From an uncultured Oscillospiraceae bacterium (lineage in GTDB: Bacteria > Bacillota > Clostridia > Oscillospirales > Oscillospiraceae), in NCBI GenBank assembly GCA_944385195.1, contig CALWWH010000025.1, positions 1-12,021 of the forward strand: 12,021 nt of DNA, read 5' to 3'. Positions 6,058-12,021 of this stretch are shown piece by piece. A model generated the notes under the pieces. It was not told the DNA's origin. It did no database searches and saw only the letters and a list, made by a program, of their open reading frames with translations. The position numbers were made by a program, and so were the translations under genes. How positions within the stretch are numbered: the stretch's first letter is position 1; each line of letters begins with the position of its first letter.

Positions 6058-7566
6058 ATGATGTTGGAAATGCTGGGGTCCATTATCAGCTCGCTGTTTT
6101 CGTTAGACTGCCTGCTGTTTATCAATCTTGGCCTGTTTGCCGGAATTATCATTGGCGCGCTGCCGGGGCTGACGGCAACGCTGGGCGTCGCCCTTCTGAT
6201 GCCCATGACATTTGGGATGGACATGATCTCCGGCATTGTGTTGCTGCTGGGCGTTTACTGCGGCGGCATCTATGGCGGGTCGATTACGGCCATTCTAATC
6301 AAAACGCCGGGCACCCCCGCGTCGGCAGCAACTGCTATGGACGGATACCCGCTTGCGCAGCAGGGAAAAGCGGGTGTCGCGCTTGATGTGGCACTGAAGG
6401 CATCCGTGTTCGGCGGATTGTTCAGCGCCCTTGTCCTTCTGGTTGCAGCGCCGCAGGTTGCAAATTTTGCACTTACATTTTCGGCTGTGGAATATTTTTC
6501 ATTGGCACTTTTTGGACTGACGATTATCTCCAGCATCAGCGGGAACAACCAGATCAAGGGCTTGATTGCAGGTATGCTCGGGCTGCTGGTTTCCTGTATT
6601 GGAACAGATCCCATCAACGGCACAAGCAGATTCATATTCCAGGTACAGCTGCTCAGCGGCGTCGACGTGATTCCCGCTATGATTGGGCTGTTTGCAATTA
6701 CGGAAATTATCAGCAAGTCAACCTCGGTCTACCGCAGCGAGGGGGAGGTCCAAAAATTTTCCAACAAGGGGATTTCAACGAAAGAGTTTTGGAGCATGTG
6801 GCCAAACCTTCTCCGCTCCAGCGCGATTGGCACCTTTATTGGCGCCGTGCCGGGGACTGGAGCAACCACGTCATCGTTTCTTGCCTATAACGAGGCGAAG
6901 CGTGCATCCAAGCACAAGGAAATGTTTGGAAAGGGAAGCTTGGAGGGCATTGCGGCCTCCGAATCAGCCAATAACGGTGTAACAGGGGCAACCCTCATCC
7001 CGCTGCTGACATTGGGCATTCCGGGGGACACCGTAACTGCTATTTTGCTGGGCGCCTTTATGATGCAGGGAATTACCCCTGGGCCGCTGCTGATCTCCAC
7101 GCATCCTGAGACAATTTACACAATTATGCTCAGCCTGATCCTGGTCAATCTCTTTATGCTGCTGCAGGGCAAGTTTTTTGTTCGGATCTTTGCCAACGTT
7201 ACGAAGATTCCCGTCGTACTGCTCATTCCGCTGCTGGTCAATTTGTGCATGCTGGGCTCTTACGCCTGCAACAACAGCTTGTTCGATGTCAAACTGGCGA
7301 TTATTTTCGGCATACTCGGTTTCGTGATGATTCTGCTGGATATTCCCTTGACGCCGATGGTCATAGCCATGGTCCTGGGTGATATTGCAGAGAGCAATAT
7401 GCGGCGCGGCGTTGCCATGTCCAGCGGTGACTATTCTATCTTCTTCACCCGCCCGGTATCGCTGTTCTTTATCCTGATCGCCGCCCTGTCACTCCTGTAT
7501 CCGACGATCAAATATTTCGTGAGACGCTACCGGGCCGGAAAAAATTCGTCAGGCTTGGAGGGGTGA
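6058..7566 (+). CDS. tctA: Tripartite tricarboxylate transporter large permease subunit (TctA)
   Basis: The main translocating subunit of the importer. It is highly hydrophobic throughout (roughly 11-12 membrane segments) and carries the family's two repeated signatures. The first half has GALPGLTATLGVALLMPM near residues 31-48 and GGIYGGSITAILIKTPGTP at 69-87. The second half has GAVPGTGATTSSFLAY starting at 262, then ESANNGVTGATLIPLLTLGIPG. The 502-residue length is normal for TctA. GGGGG (6048-6053) is close to ATG 6058, and the adjacent ATG at 6061 is an equally possible start. The protein should take up the TctC-bound carboxylate, driven by an ion gradient in known members. With tctC and tctB it forms a complete set within the same operon as the catabolic enzymes, so import and breakdown are probably co-expressed. 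Confidence 0.95.
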   Translation: MMLEMLGSIISSLFSLDCLLFINLGLFAGIIIGALPGLTATLGVALLMPMTFGMDMISGIVLLLGVYCGGIYGGSITAILIKTPGTPASAATAMDGYPLAQQGKAGVALDVALKASVFGGLFSALVLLVAAPQVANFALTFSAVEYFSLALFGLTIISSISGNNQIKGLIAGMLGLLVSCIGTDPINGTSRFIFQVQLLSGVDVIPAMIGLFAITEIISKSTSVYRSEGEVQKFSNKGISTKEFWSMWPNLLRSSAIGTFIGAVPGTGATTSSFLAYNEAKRASKHKEMFGKGSLEGIAASESANNGVTGATLIPLLTLGIPGDTVTAILLGAFMMQGITPGPLLISTHPETIYTIMLSLILVNLFMLLQGKFFVRIFANVTKIPVVLLIPLLVNLCMLGSYACNNSLFDVKLAIIFGILGFVMILLDIPLTPMVIAMVLGDIAESNMRRGVAMSSGDYSIFFTRPVSLFFILIAALSLLYPTIKYFVRRYRAGKNSSGLEG

Positions 7567-7576
7567 CTGCTGCTGT

Positions 7577-8899
7577 ATGAACCAGATGATAGAAGAATTT
7601 TTAAACCAAAATCGTGGGGAGATTGAGGCCCTTGCGCACGAAATTTTTGACTATGCCGAAATAGCGGAGCAGGAGGTAAAATCCTCTTGTGCGGTTGCCC
7701 GCTTCTTGGAAAGACAAGGATTCCAAGTGACAAAAGGGATTGGAGGAATGCCGACTGCAATTCGGGCGCAGTGGGGAAACGGGCGCCCGATGATTGGATT
7801 TTTGGGAGAATACGATGCCTTACCCGAACTGAATCAGCCGGCGAAACCATACTACTGCGGGGATCCATCCCGGAACGGCCATGGCTGCGGGCATAATTTG
7901 CTGGGGGTCGGGAGCGCCGCCGCTGCCGCAGCCCTGGCCGCCGCCATGAAGCTGCAGCAAATAAATGGCACTGTCCTATACTACGGCTGTCCAGCGGAGG
8001 AGATCTTAAAAGGCAAAGTTGTCATGCTGAAAAATGGCTGCTTTCAAGAGCTGGATGCAGCCATTACCTGGCATCCGGGGATGGAAAACCGATGCGGTGA
8101 GCTGTCCTATTTGGCGATGGACTCGATTCAATTCTTTTTCGAGGGGCAGGCCGCCCATGCATCTGCGGCGCCGTTTAAAGGGCGAAGCGCGCTGGACGCC
8201 TGCGAGCTGATGAATGTGGGGTCAAATTATCTGCGGGAACATGTGACAGATGATGTGAGGATTCATTATTCGTATCTTCCCAACAGCCTCAAGCCCAATA
8301 TAGTCCCGGCCGCGGCGGGCGTTTGGTATTTCATTCGCGCCCGCAGGCGGGATACGGTGAATGATGTCACCAAGCGCGTCATGGATATTGCAAAAGGGGC
8401 CGCACTGATGACGTCTACGCAGGTCAGATGGGAGTTTTTATCGCGCGGATACGAGACCCTGATTAATTTCAGGCTTTGCAGGTTGATGCACGATGTGATG
8501 ACGGAACTTGGACATCCGGGGTTCCATACGCGCGAGATAGAATTTGCAAGGGCGTTAGTAAATGATCCTGTGGAGAAAAAAGACGAAGACGTTTTGGATA
8601 CTGCATTTGATGAGCCGTCCGGACAGGCAGTATACATGACGGGCTCCACCGATGTATCGGATGTAAGTCAAGTCACCCCCACCGTCAGCATCCGGATTGC
8701 CTGCGGCCCCAAGAACATAGCCCTTCACAGCTGGCAGTATACCGCCTGTTCCGATTCTGACATTGGAAGGAAGGGGATGCTGTTTGCCGCCCATATCATG
8801 GCAGAGGGCGGATGGAGGCTGATGACGGATTCGGAGCTATTGAATCAAGTGCAAAAGGAATTCAGAGAAAACGCTTCGGAGTTTAAAAATCTGATGTAG
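7577..8899 (+). CDS. M20 family amidohydrolase, AbgB-like
   Basis: Cytoplasmic metal-dependent hydrolase of the M20 peptidase group, which cleaves amide bonds of N-acyl, N-aminobenzoyl or N-carbamoyl amino acids. The metal and catalytic sites are visible: GHGCGHN with H102, C104 and H106, PAEE at 139-142 (E141 general base, E142 ligand), WHPG with H166, and a C-terminal LHSWQYTA with H384. A dimerisation/lid domain starts near GQAAHASAAPFKGRSALDA. GSTDVSDVSQVTPT is typical of the p-aminobenzoyl-glutamate hydrolase B (AbgB) branch, and 440 residues fits. ATG 7577 is 11 bases after tctA, and the ribosome site GGAGGGG overlaps the tctA stop at a slightly long distance. Beside an ATC-hydrolase-family gene and a cysteine desulfidase, a role in freeing cysteine from an N-substituted form is inferred. 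True substrate unknown. Confidence 0.9.
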   Translation: MNQMIEEFLNQNRGEIEALAHEIFDYAEIAEQEVKSSCAVARFLERQGFQVTKGIGGMPTAIRAQWGNGRPMIGFLGEYDALPELNQPAKPYYCGDPSRNGHGCGHNLLGVGSAAAAAALAAAMKLQQINGTVLYYGCPAEEILKGKVVMLKNGCFQELDAAITWHPGMENRCGELSYLAMDSIQFFFEGQAAHASAAPFKGRSALDACELMNVGSNYLREHVTDDVRIHYSYLPNSLKPNIVPAAAGVWYFIRARRRDTVNDVTKRVMDIAKGAALMTSTQVRWEFLSRGYETLINFRLCRLMHDVMTELGHPGFHTREIEFARALVNDPVEKKDEDVLDTAFDEPSGQAVYMTGSTDVSDVSQVTPTVSIRIACGPKNIALHSWQYTACSDSDIGRKGMLFAAHIMAEGGWRLMTDSELLNQVQKEFRENASEFKNLM

Positions 8900-8913
8900 G
8901 CAGGAGCGGTACT

Positions 8914-9618
8914 ATGAAGAACGTAATCTGCGAGATAGAGCATCATGCAGTACTTTATGGCCTTTTTGCGCGGGAAGCTGCCCAAGCGGGAATAAGGGGC
9001 AGGTGTACATTGGGAAAAGCGACCGCACAGTACGGGCGGGAAAGAGGCCGGCGCATGGCGGCATATGCCGCGGCCGAGGGAATTGAACCGTCGATGCCGG
9101 CCTACAGCCTGTTTAAAGAATGGCGTCCGCCCAGGCCCGGGATGATGGCTGCCGGTGAAGCAATCAGCACGCCCGAGTATGCTACGTCTGTCTGCCGCTG
9201 TGAGTGGGTGGAGACCTGGAAAAAATATGGCCTGCTGGAATATGGCAAGACGTACTGTCTATATGTAGACAAAAATTTGGTGAAGGGGTTTCAGCCCGAG
9301 CTGGAGCTGGACATTCCTGCGCTGCAGTCTTTGGGAGATCCGTGCTGTATCTTTAATTGGGGCTATGAAAAAAATGACAGCATCGCACAGTGGCAGCAGC
9401 AGAAGCAAGCCGAGATCGGAGAAAAATATGTCCGTGACTTTAATTTTCACACAGCGCATTTATATGGAACGATGTGCAGGATCTTTCAGGAGGAGCTGAA
9501 AGAACAGGGAGTCGAAATTTGCAGCCGTGCTGCAGAAGAATTTGCCTCCATATTTGGTCCAGACTATCTGACAGAGATTCAGCAAATTGCAAAAGACAAC
9601 CAGTGGTTTATGGGCTAG
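8914..9618 (+). CDS. L-2-amino-thiazoline-4-carboxylic acid hydrolase family protein
   Basis: Recognised from the conserved core of the ATC-hydrolase family (Pfam ATC_hydrolase): a CRCEWVETWKKYGLLEYG stretch (C94, C96, W98), then YCLYVDKNLVKGFQPEL (C115, D119, G125-F126) and LGDPCCIFNW (D142, C144, C145, W149). The founding member, from Pseudomonas, opens the ring of L-2-amino-thiazoline-4-carboxylate to N-carbamoyl-L-cysteine, which a second enzyme converts to L-cysteine. Many Firmicute relatives have unknown substrates, so only the family is assigned. The 234-residue length fits a full-length member. The ATG follows CAGGAG by 6-7 bases and lies 14 bases after the M20 gene, so both are probably translated from one message. 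Its place between an amidohydrolase and a cysteine desulfidase supports a sulfur-amino-acid derivative as substrate. The protein is notably rich in cysteine and tryptophan near the core. Confidence 0.8.
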   Translation: MKNVICEIEHHAVLYGLFAREAAQAGIRGRCTLGKATAQYGRERGRRMAAYAAAEGIEPSMPAYSLFKEWRPPRPGMMAAGEAISTPEYATSVCRCEWVETWKKYGLLEYGKTYCLYVDKNLVKGFQPELELDIPALQSLGDPCCIFNWGYEKNDSIAQWQQQKQAEIGEKYVRDFNFHTAHLYGTMCRIFQEELKEQGVEICSRAAEEFASIFGPDYLTEIQQIAKDNQWFMG

Positions 9619-9681
9619 AAGACGTACTGCCGCTGGAATCCACATCATGAAAGAAAAGGTGCCGAATTGTGCGGATAACCT

Positions 9682-9687
9682 TATAAT
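9682..9687 (+). promoter_or_regulatory. Possible internal -10 box before the desulfidase gene
   Basis: TATAAT occurs in the 95-base gap upstream of the desulfidase gene, but no recognisable -35 lies 16-18 bases before it. It could allow weak separate expression of the last gene. This is a motif match only. Confidence 0.2.
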
Positions 9688-9713
9688 AGCCTTCATCTTA
9701 GGGGGAAAAACAC

Positions 9714-10991
9714 TTGGAACGGAACAGTAAAATATATCAAACCTACATCCAAATTTTAAAGCGCGAACTGATTCCGGCCGCCGGCTGTACGGAACCAATT
9801 GCGATTGCATACTGTGCAGCGGTTGCCAGGTCTGTGCTTGGATGTATTCCGAATCGGATTCATGTACAGGCAAGCGGCAATATCATCAAAAATGTAAAAA
9901 GCGTAATTGTTCCAAACACCGGCGGCCTGCGGGGGATAGAGGCAGCGGCGGCCATTGGCGTACTTGCTGGGGATGAGCATGCACAGCTGGAAGTGCTCTC
10001 CCACGTATCAGACGAGGACAGAAGCAGACTGCCGGAGTTCCTTCAAACAGCAGAAATAACGGTCAGCGAGGCCCGGTCTGAACACGTTTTGGATATTACC
10101 GTTGACGTGATGCTTGGGGAGGAAAAAGTCCGGGTCAGGTCCGTTGAGGAACACACCAATATTGTGCTGATTGAAAAAAATGGTCAAGTTCTGCTGCAAA
10201 AAAAGGCGGACACACAAGCTGACAAAGAGCTGCCTGACTATGATCTCCTGAACGTGGAACAGATTTATGAATTTGCAGAGACCTGTCATTTGGAAGATGT
10301 GGAATCCATCTTGAAATGCCAAATTTCTTATAACGAAGCAATATCAAATGAGGGGCTGCAAAAAAATTACGGGGCCAATATAGGCAAAACCATTCTGACC
10401 ACCTATGATGCAGAGGATGTCCGCGTCAGAGCGCGGGCGCGGGCAGCTGCCGGGTCAGACGCCAGAATGGGGGGGTGTGAATTGCCTGTCGTCATCAATT
10501 CCGGGAGCGGAAATCAGGGGCTGACCGCCTCGCTGCCTGTGATTGAATATGCGAAGCACCTGAATTCTCCCCGGGAAAAATTGTACCGCGCCTTACTGGT
10601 CTCCAACCTGGTCACGCTGCATGAAAAAAGCGGGATTGGCCGATTGTCCGCCTATTGCGGAGCAATCAGTGCCGGAGCGGGAGCTGGGGCGGGCATTGCT
10701 TATTTAAATGGGGGAAATTACGATGCCATCGCGCATACCATCGTCAATACCTTGGCGATTGCGTCTGGAGTTGTCTGTGACGGAGCAAAGCCCTCTTGTG
10801 CCGCAAAAATTGCCGTGGCCGTAGATGCAGGAATTTTGGGGTATGAAATGTACCGAAATGGACAGCAATTTTTGGCAGGTGAAGGGCTGGTCCTCAAGGG
10901 GGTGGAAAATACCATTCGGAACATCAGCAGACTGGGCAGGGTCGGCATGAAAGAAACCGACCATGAAATCATTCAGATGATGATAGAGTGA
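9714..10991 (+). CDS. L-cysteine desulfidase (CdsB/CyuA, UPF0597 family), [4Fe-4S] type
   Basis: Enzyme of the iron-sulfur serine dehydratase-like superfamily that splits L-cysteine to pyruvate, ammonia and sulfide. The N-terminal ELIPAAGCTEPIAIAYC places the catalytic cysteine at C25, the number reported for the Methanocaldococcus jannaschii enzyme. Likely cluster ligands are C315 (SAYCGAISAG), C355 and C362 (VVCDGAKPSCAAK). Their spacing of 40 and 7 residues equals the 282/322/329 ligand spacing I recall for that enzyme. Glycine-rich SGSGNQG and AGAGAGAGIAYLNGG segments are also typical, and 425 residues suits the family. TTG start chosen because AGGGGGAAA lies about 8 bases upstream; no ATG starts near the conserved N-terminus. 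It is the last gene of the operon, 95 bases after the ATC-hydrolase-family gene, and is followed by a strong terminator. Related family members may prefer other beta-substituted amino acids. Confidence 0.87.
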   Translation: MERNSKIYQTYIQILKRELIPAAGCTEPIAIAYCAAVARSVLGCIPNRIHVQASGNIIKNVKSVIVPNTGGLRGIEAAAAIGVLAGDEHAQLEVLSHVSDEDRSRLPEFLQTAEITVSEARSEHVLDITVDVMLGEEKVRVRSVEEHTNIVLIEKNGQVLLQKKADTQADKELPDYDLLNVEQIYEFAETCHLEDVESILKCQISYNEAISNEGLQKNYGANIGKTILTTYDAEDVRVRARARAAAGSDARMGGCELPVVINSGSGNQGLTASLPVIEYAKHLNSPREKLYRALLVSNLVTLHEKSGIGRLSAYCGAISAGAGAGAGIAYLNGGNYDAIAHTIVNTLAIASGVVCDGAKPSCAAKIAVAVDAGILGYEMYRNGQQFLAGEGLVLKGVENTIRNISRLGRVGMKETDHEIIQMMIE

Positions 10992-11076
10992 TTGCCCTTC
11001 GGCGGGAATGTGGCCTGAGATATGTAAAACATTCATGCTGGAAAGGGGGATTTTCGCACAGCAATCCAAAGAAAGG

Positions 11077-11120
11077 CAAAACAAAAAGCGACTTGTTTTC
11101 ACAAGTCGCTTTTTGTTTTG
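11077..11120. terminator. Bidirectional terminator between the operon and the tRNA cluster
   Basis: A perfect 20-bp stem (11077-11096 with 11101-11120) has a TTTC loop, a core of GCGACTTGT/ACAAGTCGC and A-rich/T-rich outer arms. It gives a T run on both strands, so it can end the plus-strand operon and the minus-strand tRNA transcript. Its right arm overlaps two bases of the encoded CCA end of the tRNA-Val gene. Confidence 0.92.
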
Positions 11121-11194
11121 GTGGAGACAACAGAACTCGAATCTGTGACCTTCCGCGTGTGAGGCGGACGCTCTACCGGCTGAGCTATGCCTCC
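11119..11194 (-). tRNA. tRNA-Val (CAC)
   Basis: Read on the minus strand, a full cloverleaf forms. Acceptor GGAGGCA pairs with UGUCUCC (one G-U), the anticodon stem is UCCGC/GCGGA, and the loop CUCACAC gives anticodon CAC (valine, GUG). The T-arm is ACAGA-UUCGAGU-UCUGU, with discriminator A and an encoded CCA. Last gene of the three-tRNA cluster. Its CCA touches the shared terminator stem. Confidence 0.95.
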
Positions 11195-11218
11195 ATATAG
11201 AAACGGCTGAAAAAAAGG

Positions 11219-11293
11219 TGGTGACCCGGACGGGACTCGAACCCGTGTTGCCGCCGTGAAAGGGCGGAGTCTTAACCGCTTGACCACCGGGCC
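11219..11293 (-). tRNA. tRNA-Glu (UUC)
   Basis: Read on the minus strand: acceptor GGCCCGG/CCGGGUC, anticodon stem CCGCC/GGCGG with loop CUUUCAC giving anticodon UUC (glutamate), T-arm ending in GGGUUCGAGUCCC, discriminator A and encoded CCA. Middle gene of the cluster, 24 bases upstream of tRNA-Val. Confidence 0.96.
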
Positions 11294-11306
11294 GTTTTAT
11301 ATGAAA

Positions 11307-11321
11307 ACGGACGCTGTCCGT
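11307..11321 (-). other. Short hairpin in the tRNA-Met/tRNA-Glu spacer
   Basis: ACGGAC and GTCCGT form a 6-bp stem with a 3-base loop in the 36-base spacer. It may aid processing of the tRNA precursor. It lacks a long T run and is too small for firm termination. Confidence 0.3.
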
Positions 11322-11329
11322 CTTTTGTA

Positions 11330-11406
11330 TGGTAGCGGCACCTGGATTTGAACCGGGGACACTGCGGGTATGAACCGCATGCTCTAGCCAACTGAGCTAT
11401 GCCGCC
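11330..11406 (-). tRNA. tRNA-Met (CAU), elongator type
   Basis: Read on the minus strand: acceptor GGCGGCA/UGCCGCU, anticodon stem UGCGG/CCGCA with loop UUCAUAC giving anticodon CAU, discriminator A and encoded CCA. The first acceptor pair is G-U and the D-arm AGCUCAGUUGGCUAGAGC is ordinary, which suits elongator Met rather than initiator (the initiator has an unpaired first position and three G-C pairs in the anticodon stem). CAU could also be tRNA-Ile2, but the body resembles elongator Met. The T-stem contains one C-A mismatch (51-63). Confidence 0.92.
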
Positions 11407-11435
11407 ATGTTTACCCCTTACGCAGGGCAAGAGTT

Positions 11436-11464
11436 AGTATATCCGATTTGCCAGCCTTTGTCAA
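11436..11464 (-). promoter_or_regulatory. Promoter of the tRNA cluster
   Basis: Read on the minus strand: a perfect -35 TTGACA (11464-11459), a 17-bp spacer, and -10 TATACT (11441-11436). A start near 11429 gives a short leader before tRNA-Met. A near-consensus promoter is expected for stable RNA genes. Confidence 0.88.
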
Positions 11465-11502
11465 CAGAAATTTTTATTTTTTCCTCTCTTTTTTCCGGAG
11501 CG

Positions 11503-11525
11503 GGCCGGGGGCTCTTCCCCCGGCC
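11503..11525 (-). other. GC-rich hairpin at the 3' end of the small membrane protein gene
   Basis: A perfect 9-bp stem GGCCGGGGG/CCCCCGGCC with a 5-base loop begins at the stop codon of the small membrane protein gene. On the minus strand it is followed by an A-rich rather than T-rich run, so it is not a classical intrinsic terminator. It may still act as a weak terminator or as 3' end protection just upstream of the tRNA promoter. Confidence 0.5.
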
Positions 11526-11755
11526 TACCACAGCAGGACGGACAGGGCAAACGCGATTCCGGCCGGTGCCAGAGCGGACCAGTGGAACGGGCTCTCCATC
11601 AGTCCGCGGAGCAGCAGAATGACAGCCGCGAACCGCAGCAGCCAGGGCAAAACAGCCATCACGATGGCAAATGGGATGCTGAACAGCAGCAGGACGATGA
11701 AAATCACCGGGATCAGGAAAAGGCACAGCAGGGAAAGCGTTAAGAGTTTGATCAT
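11525..11755 (-). CDS. Small two-helix membrane protein, unknown function
   Basis: A 76-residue hydrophobic protein not recognised as a named family. It has a first long hydrophobic stretch from about residue 3 to 37 (LLTLSLLCLFLIPVIFIVLL, then SIPFAIVMAVLPWLL), a second segment around 42-50 (FAAVILLLRG), and a C-terminal helix (LAPAGIAFALSVLLW, about 61-76). Two or three membrane passes are therefore likely. The gene is real rather than a chance frame, because AAGGAGGG lies 8 bases before the ATG at 11755 and the stop is followed at once by a strong hairpin. It sits between the purL terminator and the tRNA promoter, so it is probably a single-gene unit. I saw no clear promoter box in the 90-base gap upstream. 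Confidence 0.7.
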   Translation of the reverse strand: MIKLLTLSLLCLFLIPVIFIVLLLFSIPFAIVMAVLPWLLRFAAVILLLRGLMESPFHWSALAPAGIAFALSVLLW

Positions 11756-11827
11756 AAGGGGTCCCTCCTTGTGTTTTACAGCGCTATCCTACCACACGAT
11801 TCTGAAAGGCTCCCCTATATCCGCATT

Positions 11828-11869
11828 AAAAAAAGATAAAAAATGGAGGCGGTCTTGCAGACCGCCTCC
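11828..11869 (-). terminator. Rho-independent terminator of purL
   Basis: Read on the minus strand: an 11-bp perfect stem GGAGGCGGTCT/AGACCGCCTCC with a 3-base loop, followed by ATTTTTTATCTTTTTTT. It lies about 8 bases after the purL stop. Confidence 0.93.
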
Positions 11870-11877
11870 GGTGCGCC

Positions 11878-12021
11878 TTATTTAAAGTACTCCGCACCCG
11901 ACTCAAACAGGGGCTGGTGCTTGTTGCCGGGGATGTTGACCCCCACGAAGGGGCCCCGGCGCTCCAGGTGGCCCATCTTGCCGAAGACCCGGCCGTCGGG
12001 GGAGAAGATGCCCTCGATGGC
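11878..12021 (-). CDS. purL: Phosphoribosylformylglycinamidine synthase (PurL), C-terminal 47 residues
   Basis: Only the last 47 codons are in the window; the rest lies beyond the right edge. The segment AIEGIFSPDGRVFGKMGHLER, with later NIPGN and a final EYFK, matches the end of the glutaminase domain of large single-chain PurL. That domain feeds ammonia to the fourth step of purine synthesis (FGAR to FGAM, using glutamine and ATP). The SPDGRVFGKMGHLER part carries the conserved 'GKMGH-ER' element near the glutaminase active site. Codons are very GC-rich, in contrast with the catabolic operon. Followed by its own strong terminator. Confidence 0.88.
   Translation of the reverse strand, partial: AIEGIFSPDGRVFGKMGHLERRGPFVGVNIPGNKHQPLFESGAEYFK

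Noticed and set aside
11119..11194. tRNA-Val 3' end as an attachment site for an integrated island
   Set aside because: No copy of the tRNA 3' end was found at the left border of the block, and there is no integrase gene in the window.
10988..11200. Plus-strand frame of 70 codons over the operon end and tRNA-Val (ending NRTRICDLPRVRRTLYRLSY)
   Set aside because: Its C-terminal half is the antisense of a tRNA gene, a common false protein, and it also crosses the terminator stem. There is no good ribosome site.
11448..11885. Plus-strand frame of 145 codons opposite the small membrane protein and the purL end
   Set aside because: It runs across the purL terminator and opposite a better supported gene. 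The composition is that of an antisense GC-rich frame and it has no ribosome site.
1..12021. CRISPR arrays, insertion sequences, toxin-antitoxin or phage genes
   Set aside because: No regularly spaced repeats, transposase-like frames or defence-gene motifs were seen on either strand.

Overview
The window reads as a chromosomal segment of an anaerobic Firmicute, probably a Clostridia gut bacterium of the Oscillospiraceae/Flavonifractor type. The reasons are the strong Shine-Dalgarno sites, sigma-A type promoters, a single-chain type PurL C-terminus, CCA-encoding tRNA genes, and catabolic gene families common in that group. The taxon is an inference from gene content and style. No marker gene was compared.

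Layout: (1) 1-786, the 3' part of a GC-rich gene for a beta-propeller-like protein, followed by a strong hairpin terminator (844-878). (2) 935-1918, a LysR-type regulator on the minus strand, divergent from (3) a long plus-strand operon, 2164-10991. The intergenic region has a good promoter facing each way and, between them, a 47-bp near-perfect palindrome whose centre lies about 63 bp upstream of the predicted operon start, where LysR regulators usually bind. (4) 11077-11120, a perfect 20-bp stem terminator shared by the operon and by a convergent minus-strand tRNA cluster (Met-CAU, Glu-UUC, Val-CAC), which has its own consensus promoter. (5) A small two-helix membrane protein gene (11525-11755, minus) and the 3' end of purL (11878-12021, minus) with its terminator.

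The operon encodes, in order: an SdhA/FrdA-fold flavoprotein, a 101-residue stand-alone [2Fe-2S] protein matching only the N-terminal domain of SdhB, a complete tripartite tricarboxylate-type transporter (TctC lipoprotein, TctB, TctA), an AbgB-like M20 amidohydrolase, a protein of the L-2-amino-thiazoline-4-carboxylate (ATC) hydrolase family, and a CdsB/CyuA-type [4Fe-4S] L-cysteine desulfidase.

How the genes may work together: the last three enzymes line up as ring opening of a cyclic cysteine derivative, removal of an N-acyl or N-carbamoyl group, and breakdown of the released cysteine to pyruvate, ammonia and sulfide. The Tct system would import the carboxylate substrate. The flavoprotein/[2Fe-2S] pair would add a redox step and has lost several residues that define fumarate reductase and succinate dehydrogenase. 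I read this as a candidate undescribed catabolic system for a cysteine-derived (thiazoline, N-acyl or N-carbamoyl) compound under LysR control. The individual families are known. The combined pathway and its substrate are inference.

The lysR-operon block looks lower in GC than the flanking beta-propeller and purL genes, which fits an acquired accessory locus. No integrase or attachment repeat was seen.
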